DNA of 64,000 bases, from positions 124,001 through 188,000 of the forward strand of contig BORH01000005.1 in the NCBI GenBank assembly GCA_018333075.1, in the 5' to 3' direction. Shown here in pieces: positions 18,825-28,446 of this stretch. Numbering within the stretch: the stretch's first letter is position 1; each line of letters starts with the position of its first letter. Source of the DNA: Heyndrickxia sporothermodurans. Lineage in GTDB: Bacteria > Bacillota > Bacilli > Bacillales > Bacillaceae_C. The notes under the pieces were generated by a model, which did no database searches, was not told the origin of the DNA, and worked only from the letters and a program-made list of their open reading frames with translations. Both the position numbers and the translations under genes were made by a program.

Positions 18825-18983
18825 TGTTCACTCTTGAAAACCCAATTAATAGTAAAAATGAAAAAAAGAAATTAATCTAGATTGCAGAAGAAATTTATAC
18901 TAAAATAATAATAGGCAATTCTAAATTTAAATTATTTTTAAAAAAATGAAATCGGTTACAACGAGTGGAGGTTGGCAAAGGGT

Positions 18984-20843
18984 ATGGAGAGAAATGCGAA
19001 TGAGTTAAAAAAACAAAATTTCCCCTCTTTTTCGATGAAGGACTGGGGAGAAACGGCGAACGCTTCGCTAAAGAATCGAACGATAGATTCCTTAGAAAAA
19101 AATACATACGAAAATATTATGTTAAAACCGTTATATACAAAAGAAGATTTAGAAATGAATAATCTAGATCAATATCCTTTTTCCGGTTCAAATACACGTG
19201 GTTTTCATCCGTTTGGCTATCAGCAAAGAAAATGGAAAATTACACAAAAGCTTTTTAAAAGTAAGTGGGAAGAATTACATCCGATTTTATCAAGTGCAAT
19301 ACAGTGGGGTCAAAATGTTTTGTCATTTGATATCGATAAATTAGAGAATGTTAAACAAGTCGATTTTAGCAATATTAATGAATTGGATCTCAGTAAAACA
19401 CCTATTTTTTTGCTTACAAAAACCAATTTTAAAAATATTATATCAAAATTATTAGAGCTGCCATCTAAGGGGAATGTAACAGGATTTGCTGGAACAGATC
19501 TTGTTTCTAAAGGAATAGACAAAGGAGAAATACTTGTTCCGACAAGCAAGGAGTTTAGTGAATGGGTTGACCTAATAAAAAGGGCAGATACAGATATTAA
19601 TAGGCTGAAAACGATTTGCATTGATTTAACTCCATATCATAATGGAGGGGCAAATGCAGTACAAGAAATTGCCATCGCTTTATCAGAGATTACTTTTTAT
19701 GTCGAACGTTTAAAAGTGGAAGGATGGCAGCCTGGAAAGGTTGCTGGTAAAATTGTCTTTCATTTTCCAATAGGCGGCAACTTTTTTATGGAAATAGCTA
19801 AACTACGTGCCTTTAGAAGGCTTTGGTCAACATTTGGGAATGCATACGAGTTAACAGCAGAGGAACAAATACTGACAGTTAGTGCAGAAACGTCAAGTTT
19901 AAATAAATCAGTTTTGGATCCATATGTAAATCTGCTACGTACAGGAAACGAAGCCTTTGCGGCAGTTTTAGGAGGAGTTGACTTTCTTCATATTTCTGCA
20001 TTTGACGAAACATTTAATGAATCAAATGAATTTTCAACGCGATTGTCGAGAAATATTCACCTTTTACTAGGTGAAGAAGCACTTTTGAACAAAGTATGTG
20101 ACCCTGCTGGTGGTTCCTATTATATAGAAACATTAACAAACGAACTAGTACGGAAAGCGTGGAAGTTATTTCAATTAATAGATGCTAAAGGTGGTATCCT
20201 TTCCGTATTGCAATCGGGGTGGCTTCAAAAGGAAATTACAGAGATTATGGAGCAGAGACAAGAAGATATTGCAACTAGAAAGCGTTCCCTTATTGGTACA
20301 AATGTGTATGCTAACTTATCAGAAGAGTTGGAATTTCCAGAGACATCACATAATGATACGCTGAATAAAGTACTTGCTTTAATCCCAAAAAGATTATCTC
20401 AACCATTTGAAAATTTAAGAAAACAAACCGAAATGTTAAAAAAAGGCAACTTTACTCCAACAGCTGGACTAATTTGCTTAGGGAAATTAAAAAATCATAA
20501 GGGAAGAGCGGATTTTGCTACAGGGTTTTTAGCTGCTGGGGGCATTCATTCAAAATGGAGTAATGAATGTGAAAACATTGTAGAGATTGAAGAATTTATT
20601 AAAAAAACAAATTATCCATATTACTGTATCTGTGGAAATGATGACTCATATGAAAGGTTAGCAAAAAAAATCGCCCAATTATTTAAGGAGAAATATATAA
20701 ATATCGTTGTTGATATCGCGGGAAGATTCCCTAATGAAAAATGGATACGCATGAAAGAAAACGGGATTTCTGGCTCTATTTATATGAATCAAAACTTAAT
20801 AGAGAAACATACAAATCTTTTAAAATTATGGGAGGTGAAATAA
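18984..20843 (+). CDS. mutA: Methylmalonyl-CoA mutase small (beta) subunit
   Basis: A 619-residue non-catalytic subunit of the B12-dependent mutase. It has the mutase barrel (for example [13 protein letters not shown]-like segment, [24 protein letters not shown] and the [22 protein letters not shown] signature). A C-terminal B12-domain remnant lacks the DxHxxG cobalt-binding motif, as expected for the beta subunit. I chose ATG 18984 because GTGGAGG is about 12 bases upstream; a TTG at 18972 is too close to it. Its stop overlaps the mutB start by one base. Confidence 0.92.
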   Translation: MERNANELKKQNFPSFSMKDWGETANASLKNRTIDSLEKNTYENIMLKPLYTKEDLEMNNLDQYPFSGSNTRGFHPFGYQQRKWKITQKLFKSKWEELHPILSSAIQWGQNVLSFDIDKLENVKQVDFSNINELDLSKTPIFLLTKTNFKNIISKLLELPSKGNVTGFAGTDLVSKGIDKGEILVPTSKEFSEWVDLIKRADTDINRLKTICIDLTPYHNGGANAVQEIAIALSEITFYVERLKVEGWQPGKVAGKIVFHFPIGGNFFMEIAKLRAFRRLWSTFGNAYELTAEEQILTVSAETSSLNKSVLDPYVNLLRTGNEAFAAVLGGVDFLHISAFDETFNESNEFSTRLSRNIHLLLGEEALLNKVCDPAGGSYYIETLTNELVRKAWKLFQLIDAKGGILSVLQSGWLQKEITEIMEQRQEDIATRKRSLIGTNVYANLSEELEFPETSHNDTLNKVLALIPKRLSQPFENLRKQTEMLKKGNFTPTAGLICLGKLKNHKGRADFATGFLAAGGIHSKWSNECENIVEIEEFIKKTNYPYYCICGNDDSYERLAKKIAQLFKEKYINIVVDIAGRFPNEKWIRMKENGISGSIYMNQNLIEKHTNLLKLWEVK

Positions 20844-23020
20844 TGAAGAATAAACCAGACTTTCAAAATATTGAACCTTTAATAAAAAACAAAAGTGATG
20901 ATTTAATCAAAGAAATGGTAGATGAAGCTTATCCATCCTTTTTATTCGAAACGAACGAAAATATATCCATTAAACCTCTTTATACTCTTGATGATATTCA
21001 ATCATTAGCTCATTTAGATGATAAACCTGGACTTGAACCTTATACAAGAGGACCGTATCCAACTATGTATGTTAATCGTCCGTGGACGGTAAGACAATAT
21101 GCAGGATTTTCAACCGCAGAAGAAAGTAATGCATTTTACCGTCGAAATTTAGCAATGGGACAAAAAGGACTTTCTGTAGCTTTTGATTTGGCAACACACC
21201 GGGGCTATGATTCTGATCACCCGAGGGTGGTTGGAGATGTTGGGAAAGCCGGAGTTGCAATTGATTCAATTTTAGATATGAAGATTTTATTTGAAGGTAT
21301 ACCGCTTGACCAAATGTCCGTTTCTATGACTATGAATGGTGCTGTACTGCCAATTTTAGCATTTTATATTGTTACTGCAGAGGAGCAAGGGGTTCCACCA
21401 GAAAAATTATCTGGAACTATTCAAAATGATATATTGAAAGAGTACATGGTAAGAAATACGTATATTTATCCTCCTAAAATGTCGATGAAAATAATTGCAG
21501 ATATTTTTGAATTTACTTCAAAAAGAATGCCGAAGTTTAATAGTATTTCGATCTCGGGTTACCATATGCAGGAAGCGGGAGCACCTGCAGATATAGAATT
21601 AGCTTATACGTTAGCAGATGGGTTAGAGTATGTTCGCACAGGACTAAAAGCTGGCATCGATATTGATTCATTTGCACCTAGATTATCTTTCTTTTGGGCA
21701 ATTGGAATGAATTATTTCATGGAAGTAGCTAAAATGCGCGCAGCAAGAAGAATGTGGGCTCATTTGATAAAGCCATTCCAACCAAAAAATCCTAAATCAT
21801 TAGCTCTTCGAACCCATTCTCAAACATCTGGCTGGAGTCTAACAGAGCAGGATCCATTTAATAATGTTACAAGAACGTTAATTGAGGCTCATGCTGCCGC
21901 AATGGGACATACTCAATCTCTTCATACGAATGCCTTGGATGAGGCGATTGCTTTACCAACAGATTTCTCAGCAAGAATCGCTCGTAATACTCAATTATTT
22001 TTGCAGGAGGAAACAGGAATAACAGATGTAATTGATCCATGGGGTGGATCCTATTATGTTGAGTCACTAACGAACGAGTTAATGAATAGAGCTTGGGAGC
22101 ATATAGAAGAAATAGAAAATTTGGGCGGCATGACTAAAGCAATAGAAACTGGATTGCCGAAGATGAGAATAGAGGAAGCTTCAGCACGACGTCAGGCATA
22201 TATTGATTCTGGTAAGGAAGCAATTATTGGTGTAAATCGTTATCGTTTGGAAAAAGAAGAACCGCTTGATATATTAAATATTGACAATACAATTGTTCGT
22301 CAAAAGCAAATCGAACGTTTACAGTTATTAAAACAATCGCGAAATGAGCAAGAGGTTAGAAACTGCCTAGAAGCAATTACACATGCTGCAAAAACAGGTA
22401 AGGGAAATCTATTAGAACTAGCAGTAAATGCTGCGCGTGTCAGAGCAACGCTAGGTGAAATTTCAGATGCTATAGAGAATGTGTCAGGGAGACATAAAGC
22501 GATTATTCGCTCGGTTAGTGGTGTGTACAGTTCTCATTTTTCTAATGAAGAAGAGATTGAAGAAGTAAAGGAAATGGCTGAACAATTCATGGAGAATGAA
22601 GGAAGAAGACCACGCATATTAATTGCGAAAATGGGACAGGATGGTCACGATCGAGGAGCGAAGATTATTGCTACTGCTTTTGCCGATCTAGGTTTTGATG
22701 TCGATATTGGTCCACTTTTTCAAACTCCCGAAGAAACCGCTAAACAAGCAGCTGAAAATGATGTACACGTAATTGGAGTCAGTTCATTGGCAGCAGGTCA
22801 TAAAACACTTTTGCCTCAGTTAATAGCAGAATTGAAAAAAATTGGTCGTGAGGACATAGTTGTTGTAATTGGTGGAGTCATCCCAGCTCAGGATTATCCA
22901 TTTTTAAAGGAAAATGGGGCAGCAGCTATTTTTGGACCTGGTACGGTTATTCCTGTTGCCGCAGGAAAGGTCATTGAGGAAATTTACCATCGATTAGGCT
23001 ATGAGGAAGTGAATGAATAA
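20843..23020 (+). CDS. mutB: Methylmalonyl-CoA mutase large (alpha) catalytic subunit
   Basis: A 725-residue adenosylcobalamin enzyme that isomerises (R)-methylmalonyl-CoA to succinyl-CoA. The N-terminal barrel carries [22 protein letters not shown] and [15 protein letters not shown]-like active-site stretches ([11 protein letters not shown] here). The C-terminal B12 domain has [10 protein letters not shown] with the cobalt ligand His602. The start ATG 20843 shares its A with the mutA stop TAA and is preceded by GGAGGTG, so translation is probably coupled. An upstream in-frame ATG at 20741 lies inside mutA and is rejected. Confidence 0.96.
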   Translation: MKNKPDFQNIEPLIKNKSDDLIKEMVDEAYPSFLFETNENISIKPLYTLDDIQSLAHLDDKPGLEPYTRGPYPTMYVNRPWTVRQYAGFSTAEESNAFYRRNLAMGQKGLSVAFDLATHRGYDSDHPRVVGDVGKAGVAIDSILDMKILFEGIPLDQMSVSMTMNGAVLPILAFYIVTAEEQGVPPEKLSGTIQNDILKEYMVRNTYIYPPKMSMKIIADIFEFTSKRMPKFNSISISGYHMQEAGAPADIELAYTLADGLEYVRTGLKAGIDIDSFAPRLSFFWAIGMNYFMEVAKMRAARRMWAHLIKPFQPKNPKSLALRTHSQTSGWSLTEQDPFNNVTRTLIEAHAAAMGHTQSLHTNALDEAIALPTDFSARIARNTQLFLQEETGITDVIDPWGGSYYVESLTNELMNRAWEHIEEIENLGGMTKAIETGLPKMRIEEASARRQAYIDSGKEAIIGVNRYRLEKEEPLDILNIDNTIVRQKQIERLQLLKQSRNEQEVRNCLEAITHAAKTGKGNLLELAVNAARVRATLGEISDAIENVSGRHKAIIRSVSGVYSSHFSNEEEIEEVKEMAEQFMENEGRRPRILIAKMGQDGHDRGAKIIATAFADLGFDVDIGPLFQTPEETAKQAAENDVHVIGVSSLAAGHKTLLPQLIAELKKIGREDIVVVIGGVIPAQDYPFLKENGAAAIFGPGTVIPVAAGKVIEEIYHRLGYEEVNE

Positions 23021-24130
23021 ATGGCAGATTCAAAGCGTCCTGAATGGCAAGAATCAGATGAGCATACTTCCACATATATGCCTGGAATATCTTCTACGCA
23101 TGACGGGTTTCAAAAAGCATCCAGCAAAAGGTTTAAAAAACCAAAAAATACTGATGTTTCTGTTCAAGAAATGGTTGATCAAGTAATAAAGGGAGATCGA
23201 ATGATGCTCTCTAAAGCTATTACGTTAATAGAAAGTAATGCAGAACATCATTTTAAGATGGCTCAAGAATTGCTTGGTCAATTGCTTCAATACTCAGGAA
23301 AATCTATTAGAATAGGAATTACTGGTGTTCCTGGAGCAGGCAAAAGTACGTTTATTGAAGAATTCGGAATGTTATTGTGCGAACTTGGTCACCGAGTAGC
23401 TGTTCTAGCGATTGATCCAAGTTCTACCATAAGTGGGGGCAGTATATTAGGAGATAAAACGAGAATGGAGAGACTAGTTAGAAACGAAAATGCCTATATT
23501 CGACCGTCCCCATCATCAGGAACACTTGGCGGTGTTCATCGAAAAACGAGAGAAACCATACTAGCGTGTGAAGCAGCTGGATTTGATATTATTATCGTTG
23601 AGACGGTCGGAGTCGGACAAAGTGAAGTGATCGTTAGGGGGATGGTTGATTTCTTTATGCTATTAACCATTACTGGTGCTGGAGATCAGCTGCAAGGCAT
23701 GAAAAAAGGAATAATGGAATTAGCTGATGCAATTATCGTGAATAAAGCTGATGGCGACAATAAATCATTGGCAGAAAAAACACGAAAGGAATATAATCAA
23801 ATCCTCCATTTCTTAATGCCTCCCACAAAAGGATGGGAAACAAAGGCATATTGTTGTTCCGCTTTAACGGGAGAAGGAATTGGAGCAATATGGAATGTGA
23901 TTAAAGCTTTTAGGGAAAATACTAGGGAATCGGGTGTTTTAGAGGAAAGAAGAATGCTTCAGGCGAAGGAATGGATGTATTCACAAATTACGGAGAGGTT
24001 AGAACAATCTTTTTATCAACATAAAGAAATAAAGGAACTGCTTCCTTATTATCAACACGCAGTTATCAATGGTCATTCTACTGTATCTATGGCAGTTGAT
24101 CTTTTATTTTCTAAGTACTTAAATGAATAA
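23021..24130 (+). CDS. meaB: Methylmalonyl-CoA mutase-associated GTPase MeaB
   Basis: A 369-residue G3E-family GTPase that loads and protects adenosylcobalamin on the mutase. Walker A is GVPGAGKST (102-110), followed by AIDPSSTISGGSILGDKTRM. IIVETVGVGQSE is the switch/G3 region, and IIVNKADGDN is the G4 motif. About 45 polar residues precede the usual start. The ATG directly abuts the mutB stop codon, so it is cotranscribed and probably translationally coupled. Older annotations call this family ArgK. Confidence 0.94.
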   Translation: MADSKRPEWQESDEHTSTYMPGISSTHDGFQKASSKRFKKPKNTDVSVQEMVDQVIKGDRMMLSKAITLIESNAEHHFKMAQELLGQLLQYSGKSIRIGITGVPGAGKSTFIEEFGMLLCELGHRVAVLAIDPSSTISGGSILGDKTRMERLVRNENAYIRPSPSSGTLGGVHRKTRETILACEAAGFDIIIVETVGVGQSEVIVRGMVDFFMLLTITGAGDQLQGMKKGIMELADAIIVNKADGDNKSLAEKTRKEYNQILHFLMPPTKGWETKAYCCSALTGEGIGAIWNVIKAFRENTRESGVLEERRMLQAKEWMYSQITERLEQSFYQHKEIKELLPYYQHAVINGHSTVSMAVDLLFSKYLNE

Positions 24131-24144
24131 AATAGATAAAAATT

Positions 24145-24211
24145 AAAAAAGGACAGCGGTAATCGCTATCCAAAAAAACATCTAGGGAGTTTAGGGGTAT
24201 GGATCTAGATG
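24145..24211 (-). ncRNA. Candidate minus-strand short transcript with tandem terminator-like hairpins
   Basis: Read on the minus strand, CATCTAG (24211-24205) pairs with CTAGATG (24185-24179) and is followed by seven T. GGATAGCG/CGCTGTCC (24171-24151) then forms a second hairpin followed by six T. A TATAAT with a 4/6 match to TTGACA 17 bases upstream lies just ahead. No minus-strand gene needs these terminators, so a short RNA or antisense guard against meaB is possible. This is inference from structure only. Confidence 0.3.
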
Positions 24212-24237
24212 TATTATTATAATACCCCCTTTTTATT
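24193..24237 (+). terminator. Terminator after meaB
   Basis: AGGGGTAT (24193-24200) pairs with ATACCCCCT (24222-24230; one extra C), then TTTTTATT. Its left arm lies inside the loop of the overlapping CATCTAG/CTAGATG hairpin, so only one of the two can form. Downstream to 24362 I see no gene. Confidence 0.65.
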
Positions 24238-24362
24238 GTATTAAACTCTTTTTGATAAAATTTTTTAAATTGTTTTCACTCTATGGAATTGAATGTTTGT
24301 AAATTTAAAGGAAAACCTGCTATTATGGGAAGGTAGAGTTAAGTTAGGAAGGAAGCGAAAAA

Positions 24363-24800
24363 ATGAGTATGGATTTTAATTTATTTATGAATGATGTTGT
24401 TCGTCAAGCAAGGGAAGAAGCAGTTGCTTCTGGCTATAATGAATTAAAAACGGTTGAGGATGTAGAACAAGCGTTATCACAAAAAGGGACAACACTTGTC
24501 CTTGTAAATTCTGTTTGTGGATGTGCAGGTGGAATTGCCCGTCCAGCAGCAGCACATGCAATTCATCATGACAAACGTCCGGATCAATTAGTTACTGTAT
24601 TTGCTGGCCAAGATAAGGAAGCAACTGCAAAGGCAAGAAGTTATTTTGTTGGCTATCCACCTTCCTCTCCATCATTTGCCCTTTTAAAAGATGGCGAATT
24701 ATTGACAATGGTAGAACGTCATGAAATTGAAGGACATGATCCAATGTCAGTAGTAAATAAGCTTCAAGAATACTTTGATCAATATTGTGAAGAAATTTAA
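24363..24800 (+). CDS. brxB: Bacilliredoxin BrxB
   Basis: A 145-residue thioredoxin-fold DUF1094/YphP family protein (YqiW in B. subtilis). It carries the C52-G-C54 active-site motif in [15 protein letters not shown]. Bacilliredoxins remove bacillithiol from S-bacillithiolated proteins. The conserved segments [19 protein letters not shown] and [14 protein letters not shown] are present. Ribosome site AGGAAGG before ATG 24363. It is monocistronic, with its own terminator. Presence of bacillithiol in the organism is implied, not shown. Confidence 0.93.
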   Translation: MSMDFNLFMNDVVRQAREEAVASGYNELKTVEDVEQALSQKGTTLVLVNSVCGCAGGIARPAAAHAIHHDKRPDQLVTVFAGQDKEATAKARSYFVGYPPSSPSFALLKDGELLTMVERHEIEGHDPMSVVNKLQEYFDQYCEEI

Positions 24801-24802
24801 TG

Positions 24803-24832
24803 AAAAAATCCGGTTCATAGCCGGATTTTTTT
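24803..24832 (+). terminator. Terminator after brxB
   Basis: Stem AAAAATCCGG/CCGGATTTTT with loop TTCATAG and a T run. Confidence 0.9.
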
Positions 24833-24940
24833 GTGGAAGTCTATATATAGGAGCAAAATAAAAATGGTTTCAGGTTTCTTTAAAAAATTGATCATAACAA
24901 TTTTTTGTTAAGTACCTTTTAAAAAAATAGGAGAGGAAAC

Positions 24941-25903
24941 ATGTTCAGAATCGGATACCGCACGCTAAAAACAGCAATTGCTACTCCAATAGCGATTTAT
25001 ATTGCTCAATTATTTCACTTACATAATTATTTCTCAGCGGGAATACTGGCCATTCTTTGTATTCAAAGTACAAAGAAGAAATCTATAAGAGCTGCATGGA
25101 GCAGATTTTTTGCATGTGTTGTTGCTATGATTTTATCTTCTTTCTTTTTTTCATTATTTGGACAGCATCCATTTGTGATTGGTATTGTATTACTATTATT
25201 TATTCCAATAACTGTAATGTTAAAGATAAATGAAGGAGTTGTTTCAAGTAGTGTTATTATCCTTCACTTTTTAGCTGCAACTTCAATTGATATGCACCTT
25301 TTTATCAATGAATTTGCTATCATTCTCATCGGTATTGGTGTTGCATTAGTGATGAATTTATATATGCCAAGTCTTGATCAGCAATTAATTAAATACCAAA
25401 AAAATATTGAGGATAACTTTCGTAAAATATTTGAAGAAATTATCCAGTACTTACGAACCAACAAAAATACTTGGGATGGAAAGGAAATAACAGAAACAGC
25501 AGAAATGATTGAAAAGGCAAAAATGCTTGCCTTTCGAGATATTGAAAATCGTTTTGTAACTACTGAATCCTTTTACTATTCTTATTTTAAAATGCGTGAA
25601 AGGCAGTTTGAAATTATTGAGCGCTCGCTTCCTGTCATCACCTCGATTTCTTCAATGGTAGAGCAACGAATGATGATGGCAGATTTTGTTGAGGATTTGA
25701 AAGAAAATATTCAACCGAAAAATACAGCAATTGAAAGATTGAAGAAGCTATATACGATGCAGAAGCAAATAAATGAAATGGAGCTTCCAAAAACGAGAGA
25801 GGAATTCGAGGCTAGAGCTAGCTTATTTCAATTTATGCGAGAAATAGAACAGTATTTAATGATTAAAAGTAATTTTAAAACAATTAAAAAATCAAAATCC
25901 TAA
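24941..25903 (+). CDS. yqjA: Aromatic acid exporter family protein YqjA
   Basis: A 320-residue ArAE (DUF939) family membrane protein. Four or five hydrophobic helices fill the first ~145 residues (starting FRIGYRTLKTAIATPIAIYIAQ). A long charged, helical cytoplasmic domain follows (~150-315). The family is named after aromatic-acid efflux, but the substrate of Gram-positive members is unknown. Ribosome site AGGAGAGG before ATG 24941. Position after brxB is as in B. subtilis. Confidence 0.86.
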   Translation: MFRIGYRTLKTAIATPIAIYIAQLFHLHNYFSAGILAILCIQSTKKKSIRAAWSRFFACVVAMILSSFFFSLFGQHPFVIGIVLLLFIPITVMLKINEGVVSSSVIILHFLAATSIDMHLFINEFAIILIGIGVALVMNLYMPSLDQQLIKYQKNIEDNFRKIFEEIIQYLRTNKNTWDGKEITETAEMIEKAKMLAFRDIENRFVTTESFYYSYFKMRERQFEIIERSLPVITSISSMVEQRMMMADFVEDLKENIQPKNTAIERLKKLYTMQKQINEMELPKTREEFEARASLFQFMREIEQYLMIKSNFKTIKKSKS

Positions 25904-25908
25904 ACAAT

Positions 25909-25955
25909 AGAATGAAAAAGCCCTTTGTCCAAATAGTGAACAAAGGGTTTTTTCA
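25909..25955. terminator. Bidirectional terminator between yqjA and prli42
   Basis: GAATGAAAAA-CCCTTTGT pairs with ACAAAGGG-TTTTTTCATTC around a ~10-base loop. It serves the convergent yqjA and the small minus-strand gene. Confidence 0.85.
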
Positions 25956-25957
25956 TT

Positions 25958-26050
25958 CTATAATAACCATGCTAGTCCTGATAATAAGGTCGTAGCAAGC
26001 ATGGCAATGAGCATTAAGTAGACTACCAACTTTTGTGTTTTTTTAGACAT
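25958..26050 (-). CDS. prli42: Prli42-like stressosome membrane anchor (30 residues)
   Basis: A 30-codon gene starting at ATG 26050 with AAGGAG about ten bases upstream. It encodes MSKKTQKLVVYLMLIAML and a short hydrophobic tail, ending in GLAWLL. The basic N-terminus followed by one membrane helix matches the Prli42 family first found in Listeria, where it tethers the stressosome to the membrane. The identification rests on memory of the family pattern (KK-x-x-K-V-V-x-x-MLI-x-ML-x-T). It is divergent from mce. Whether this organism has a stressosome (RsbR/RsbS) cannot be seen here. Confidence 0.75.
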   Translation of the reverse strand: MSKKTQKLVVYLMLIAMLATTLLSGLAWLL

Positions 26051-26230
26051 TTACAGTTCACTCCTTGTTTCAAGGGTTTCTATTATTATTTTATAAATAT
26101 ATGTATGTGAAGACAACTATTAATAAGAATTTTTATTTGTCATTTTTAGAAACTCTTTTTCTTTTGCAGGATTTTCGACACTTTATGTATAAGTATATAT
26201 TGTTACACTAGGGGAGGGAGAAAAAGAAAA

Positions 26231-26644
26231 ATGAACAAAGTAGATCATATTGGTGTAGCGGTACACTCAATAGAAGATGTTTTGCCCTTTTATACGGAAA
26301 CGCTTACATTTCGTTGTCTACATATTGAAGAGGTCCCATCTGAAAATATTCGTGTGGCATTTATTGAGGCAGGAAATGTGAAAATTGAATTGCTTGAGCC
26401 TCTAAATCCTTCAAGCACTATAGCTAAGTTTTTAGATAAGCGTGGGCAAGGAGTCCATCATGTTGCTTTTAATGTCGATGATATTCAAACACGCATAAAT
26501 GAGTTAAAAGAAAATGGAGTCCAAATGATTAATAATCAACCAAAAATAGGAGCTGGAGGAGCGGAAGTTGCTTTTCTCCATCCCAAATCCGGACACGGTG
26601 TTCTATATGAACTATGTGAGAAGAAAGAGAAGGATAATGACTGA
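26231..26644 (+). CDS. mce: Methylmalonyl-CoA epimerase
   Basis: A 137-residue VOC-fold metalloenzyme that interconverts (S)- and (R)-methylmalonyl-CoA, linking the carboxylase product to MutAB. VDHIGVAV at the N-terminus supplies the first metal His; GQGVHHVAFNVDDI supplies another; the last ligand is the Glu in GHGVLYELCE. It corresponds to YqjC of B. subtilis. The ribosome site is GGGGAGGG before ATG 26231. The next gene is the carboxyltransferase of the same pathway, 181 bases on; that gap holds no recognisable gene. Confidence 0.93.
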   Translation: MNKVDHIGVAVHSIEDVLPFYTETLTFRCLHIEEVPSENIRVAFIEAGNVKIELLEPLNPSSTIAKFLDKRGQGVHHVAFNVDDIQTRINELKENGVQMINNQPKIGAGGAEVAFLHPKSGHGVLYELCEKKEKDND

Positions 26645-26825
26645 TATTTTTTTACGAAGCACCAATTAAATTTTTATCGATGGAATTTTATGAATAATCA
26701 ATAATCAGTGTTGGTTTATTGAATTTATATATGATTTACTTGAAGCAGTAATTCATAACATAGGCATCGGATGTATTCTATTATCCTGCCTCTTCGTTTT
26801 TACCTCTTAGAAAGGAGAGATTAAT

Positions 26826-28376
26826 TTGACTGATATTTATGAAAGAATTAATGATTTATATGATAGAAAAAGAGTTATAGAGCTTGGTGGTGGGGACGAA
26901 AAAATTGAGAAGCAACACCAAAAAGGAAAACTAACGGCAAGAGAAAGAATCGAACTATTAGTTGATTCAGGTACATTTGTTGAATTAAATCCATTTATTG
27001 AGCATAGAAGCTATGATTTCGGTTTAGATCAAGTACAAGGACCAGGAGATGGGGTAGTTACTGGTTATGCTAAAGTGCATGGTCGTCCGATATATTTATT
27101 TTCACAGGATTTTACCGTTTTTGGAGGAGCTTTAGGTGAAATGCATGCGGCGAAGATTGCCAATGTGATGGATCTTGCTGCTAAAAATGGAGCTCCCTTT
27201 ATTGGGCTTAATGATTCTGGAGGAGCTAGAATACAAGAAGGGGTTGTATCTTTAGATGGTTATGGCCAAATATTTTATCGCAATGCAATTTATTCTGGTG
27301 TGATTCCGCAAATTTCTGTGATTTTAGGGCCCTGTGCCGGTGGTGCGGTTTATTCTCCAGCTATTACTGATTTTGTGTTTATGGTAGATGAAACAAGTCA
27401 AATGTTTATTACTGGTCCAAAAGTGATTGAAACTGTAACAGGGGAAAAAATATCATCTGAAAATTTAGGCGGATCAAAAGTTCATAATTCAATTAGTGGA
27501 AACGCGCATTTTCGTGGTGAGGATGAAGCCACAGTATTAGAAATGGTTCGTGAACTTTTGACCTATTTACCACAAAATAATAGATTGAAGCCTCAAATTG
27601 AAAAATGGGAAGAAGAAGACGATTATCGTTCAGATCTAACTGATATGATCCCATTTGATTCGATCCGGCCTTATGATATAAGAAAGGTTATTAACCAAGT
27701 AGTAGATGAAAGCTCCTTTTTTGAGGTACATAAGGAATTTGCAAAGAATATCGTGGTTGGATTAGGTAGAATTCGAGGGGAAGTAGTGGGGCTTGTTTGT
27801 AATCAGCCGAAGTTTATGGCTGGAAGTTTAGATATTGATTCATCTGATAAAGCCTCCCGTTTCATACGTTTCTGTGATTCTTTTAATATTCCGATCGTAA
27901 CTTTTGAGGATGTGACAGGTTTCTTTCCCGGAATTAAGCAGGAGCATGGAGGGATTATTCGTCATGGTGCAAAAATCTTATATGCCTATTCAGAAGCAAC
28001 TGTTCCAAAGATCACTGTAATTCTAAGGAAAGCTTTTGGTGGAGCGTATGTAGCGTTAAATAGTAAATCAATTGGAGCTGATTTAGTTTTTGCCTGGCCG
28101 AATGCTGAGATTGCAGTAATGGGACCTGAAGGGGCAGCAAATATTATATTTGCAAAAGAAATCCAAACTAGTTCTAATCCAGAAGAAACAAGAAAACAAA
28201 AGATAGAAGAATATCGCAATAAATTCGCAAACCCTTATGTAGCGGCATCTAGAGGAATGGTTGACGATGTTATAGATCCAAGAGAGACAAGAATTAAATT
28301 AGTACAAGCTTTAGAAATGATGCGTAATAAGCAGGAAGACAGACCGTTTAAAAAGCACGGAAATATACCACTATAA
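26826..28376 (+). CDS. yqjD: Acyl-CoA carboxylase carboxyltransferase subunit (propionyl/methylmalonyl-CoA)
   Basis: A 516-residue crotonase-fold carboxyltransferase, with the N- and C-terminal halves fused as in PccB/MmdA. Oxyanion-hole motifs are present in both halves (GPCAGGAVYSPAITDF and KAFGGAYVALNSKSIGADL). It either carboxylates propionyl-CoA with a biotin carboxylase partner or decarboxylates methylmalonyl-CoA; sequence alone does not decide. With mce and mutAB, the propionyl-CoA carboxylase role is the more likely. No biotin carboxylase or biotin carrier gene lies in the window. Start TTG 26826 follows AAAGGAGAG. Confidence 0.9.
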   Translation: MTDIYERINDLYDRKRVIELGGGDEKIEKQHQKGKLTARERIELLVDSGTFVELNPFIEHRSYDFGLDQVQGPGDGVVTGYAKVHGRPIYLFSQDFTVFGGALGEMHAAKIANVMDLAAKNGAPFIGLNDSGGARIQEGVVSLDGYGQIFYRNAIYSGVIPQISVILGPCAGGAVYSPAITDFVFMVDETSQMFITGPKVIETVTGEKISSENLGGSKVHNSISGNAHFRGEDEATVLEMVRELLTYLPQNNRLKPQIEKWEEEDDYRSDLTDMIPFDSIRPYDIRKVINQVVDESSFFEVHKEFAKNIVVGLGRIRGEVVGLVCNQPKFMAGSLDIDSSDKASRFIRFCDSFNIPIVTFEDVTGFFPGIKQEHGGIIRHGAKILYAYSEATVPKITVILRKAFGGAYVALNSKSIGADLVFAWPNAEIAVMGPEGAANIIFAKEIQTSSNPEETRKQKIEEYRNKFANPYVAASRGMVDDVIDPRETRIKLVQALEMMRNKQEDRPFKKHGNIPL

Positions 28377-28446
28377 TTGTCCAGATAAAAAAATAAGGAT
28401 ATACTTATATCGAGTACATATTTTTTATTTGGAGGTCTTTTTTGAC

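Noticed and set aside
18772-18983. A cobalamin riboswitch ahead of mutA.
   Set aside because: The gap is too short and lacks the conserved B12-box sequence.
20741-20842. An extended mutB start at 20741.
   Set aside because: It lies inside mutA; GGAGGTG and the overlapping TAATG at 20841-20845 support ATG 20843.
26174-26180. TTCGACA upstream of mce as a Spo0A box.
   Set aside because: A single 7-mer without neighbours; several such matches are expected by chance in 64 kb of this composition.
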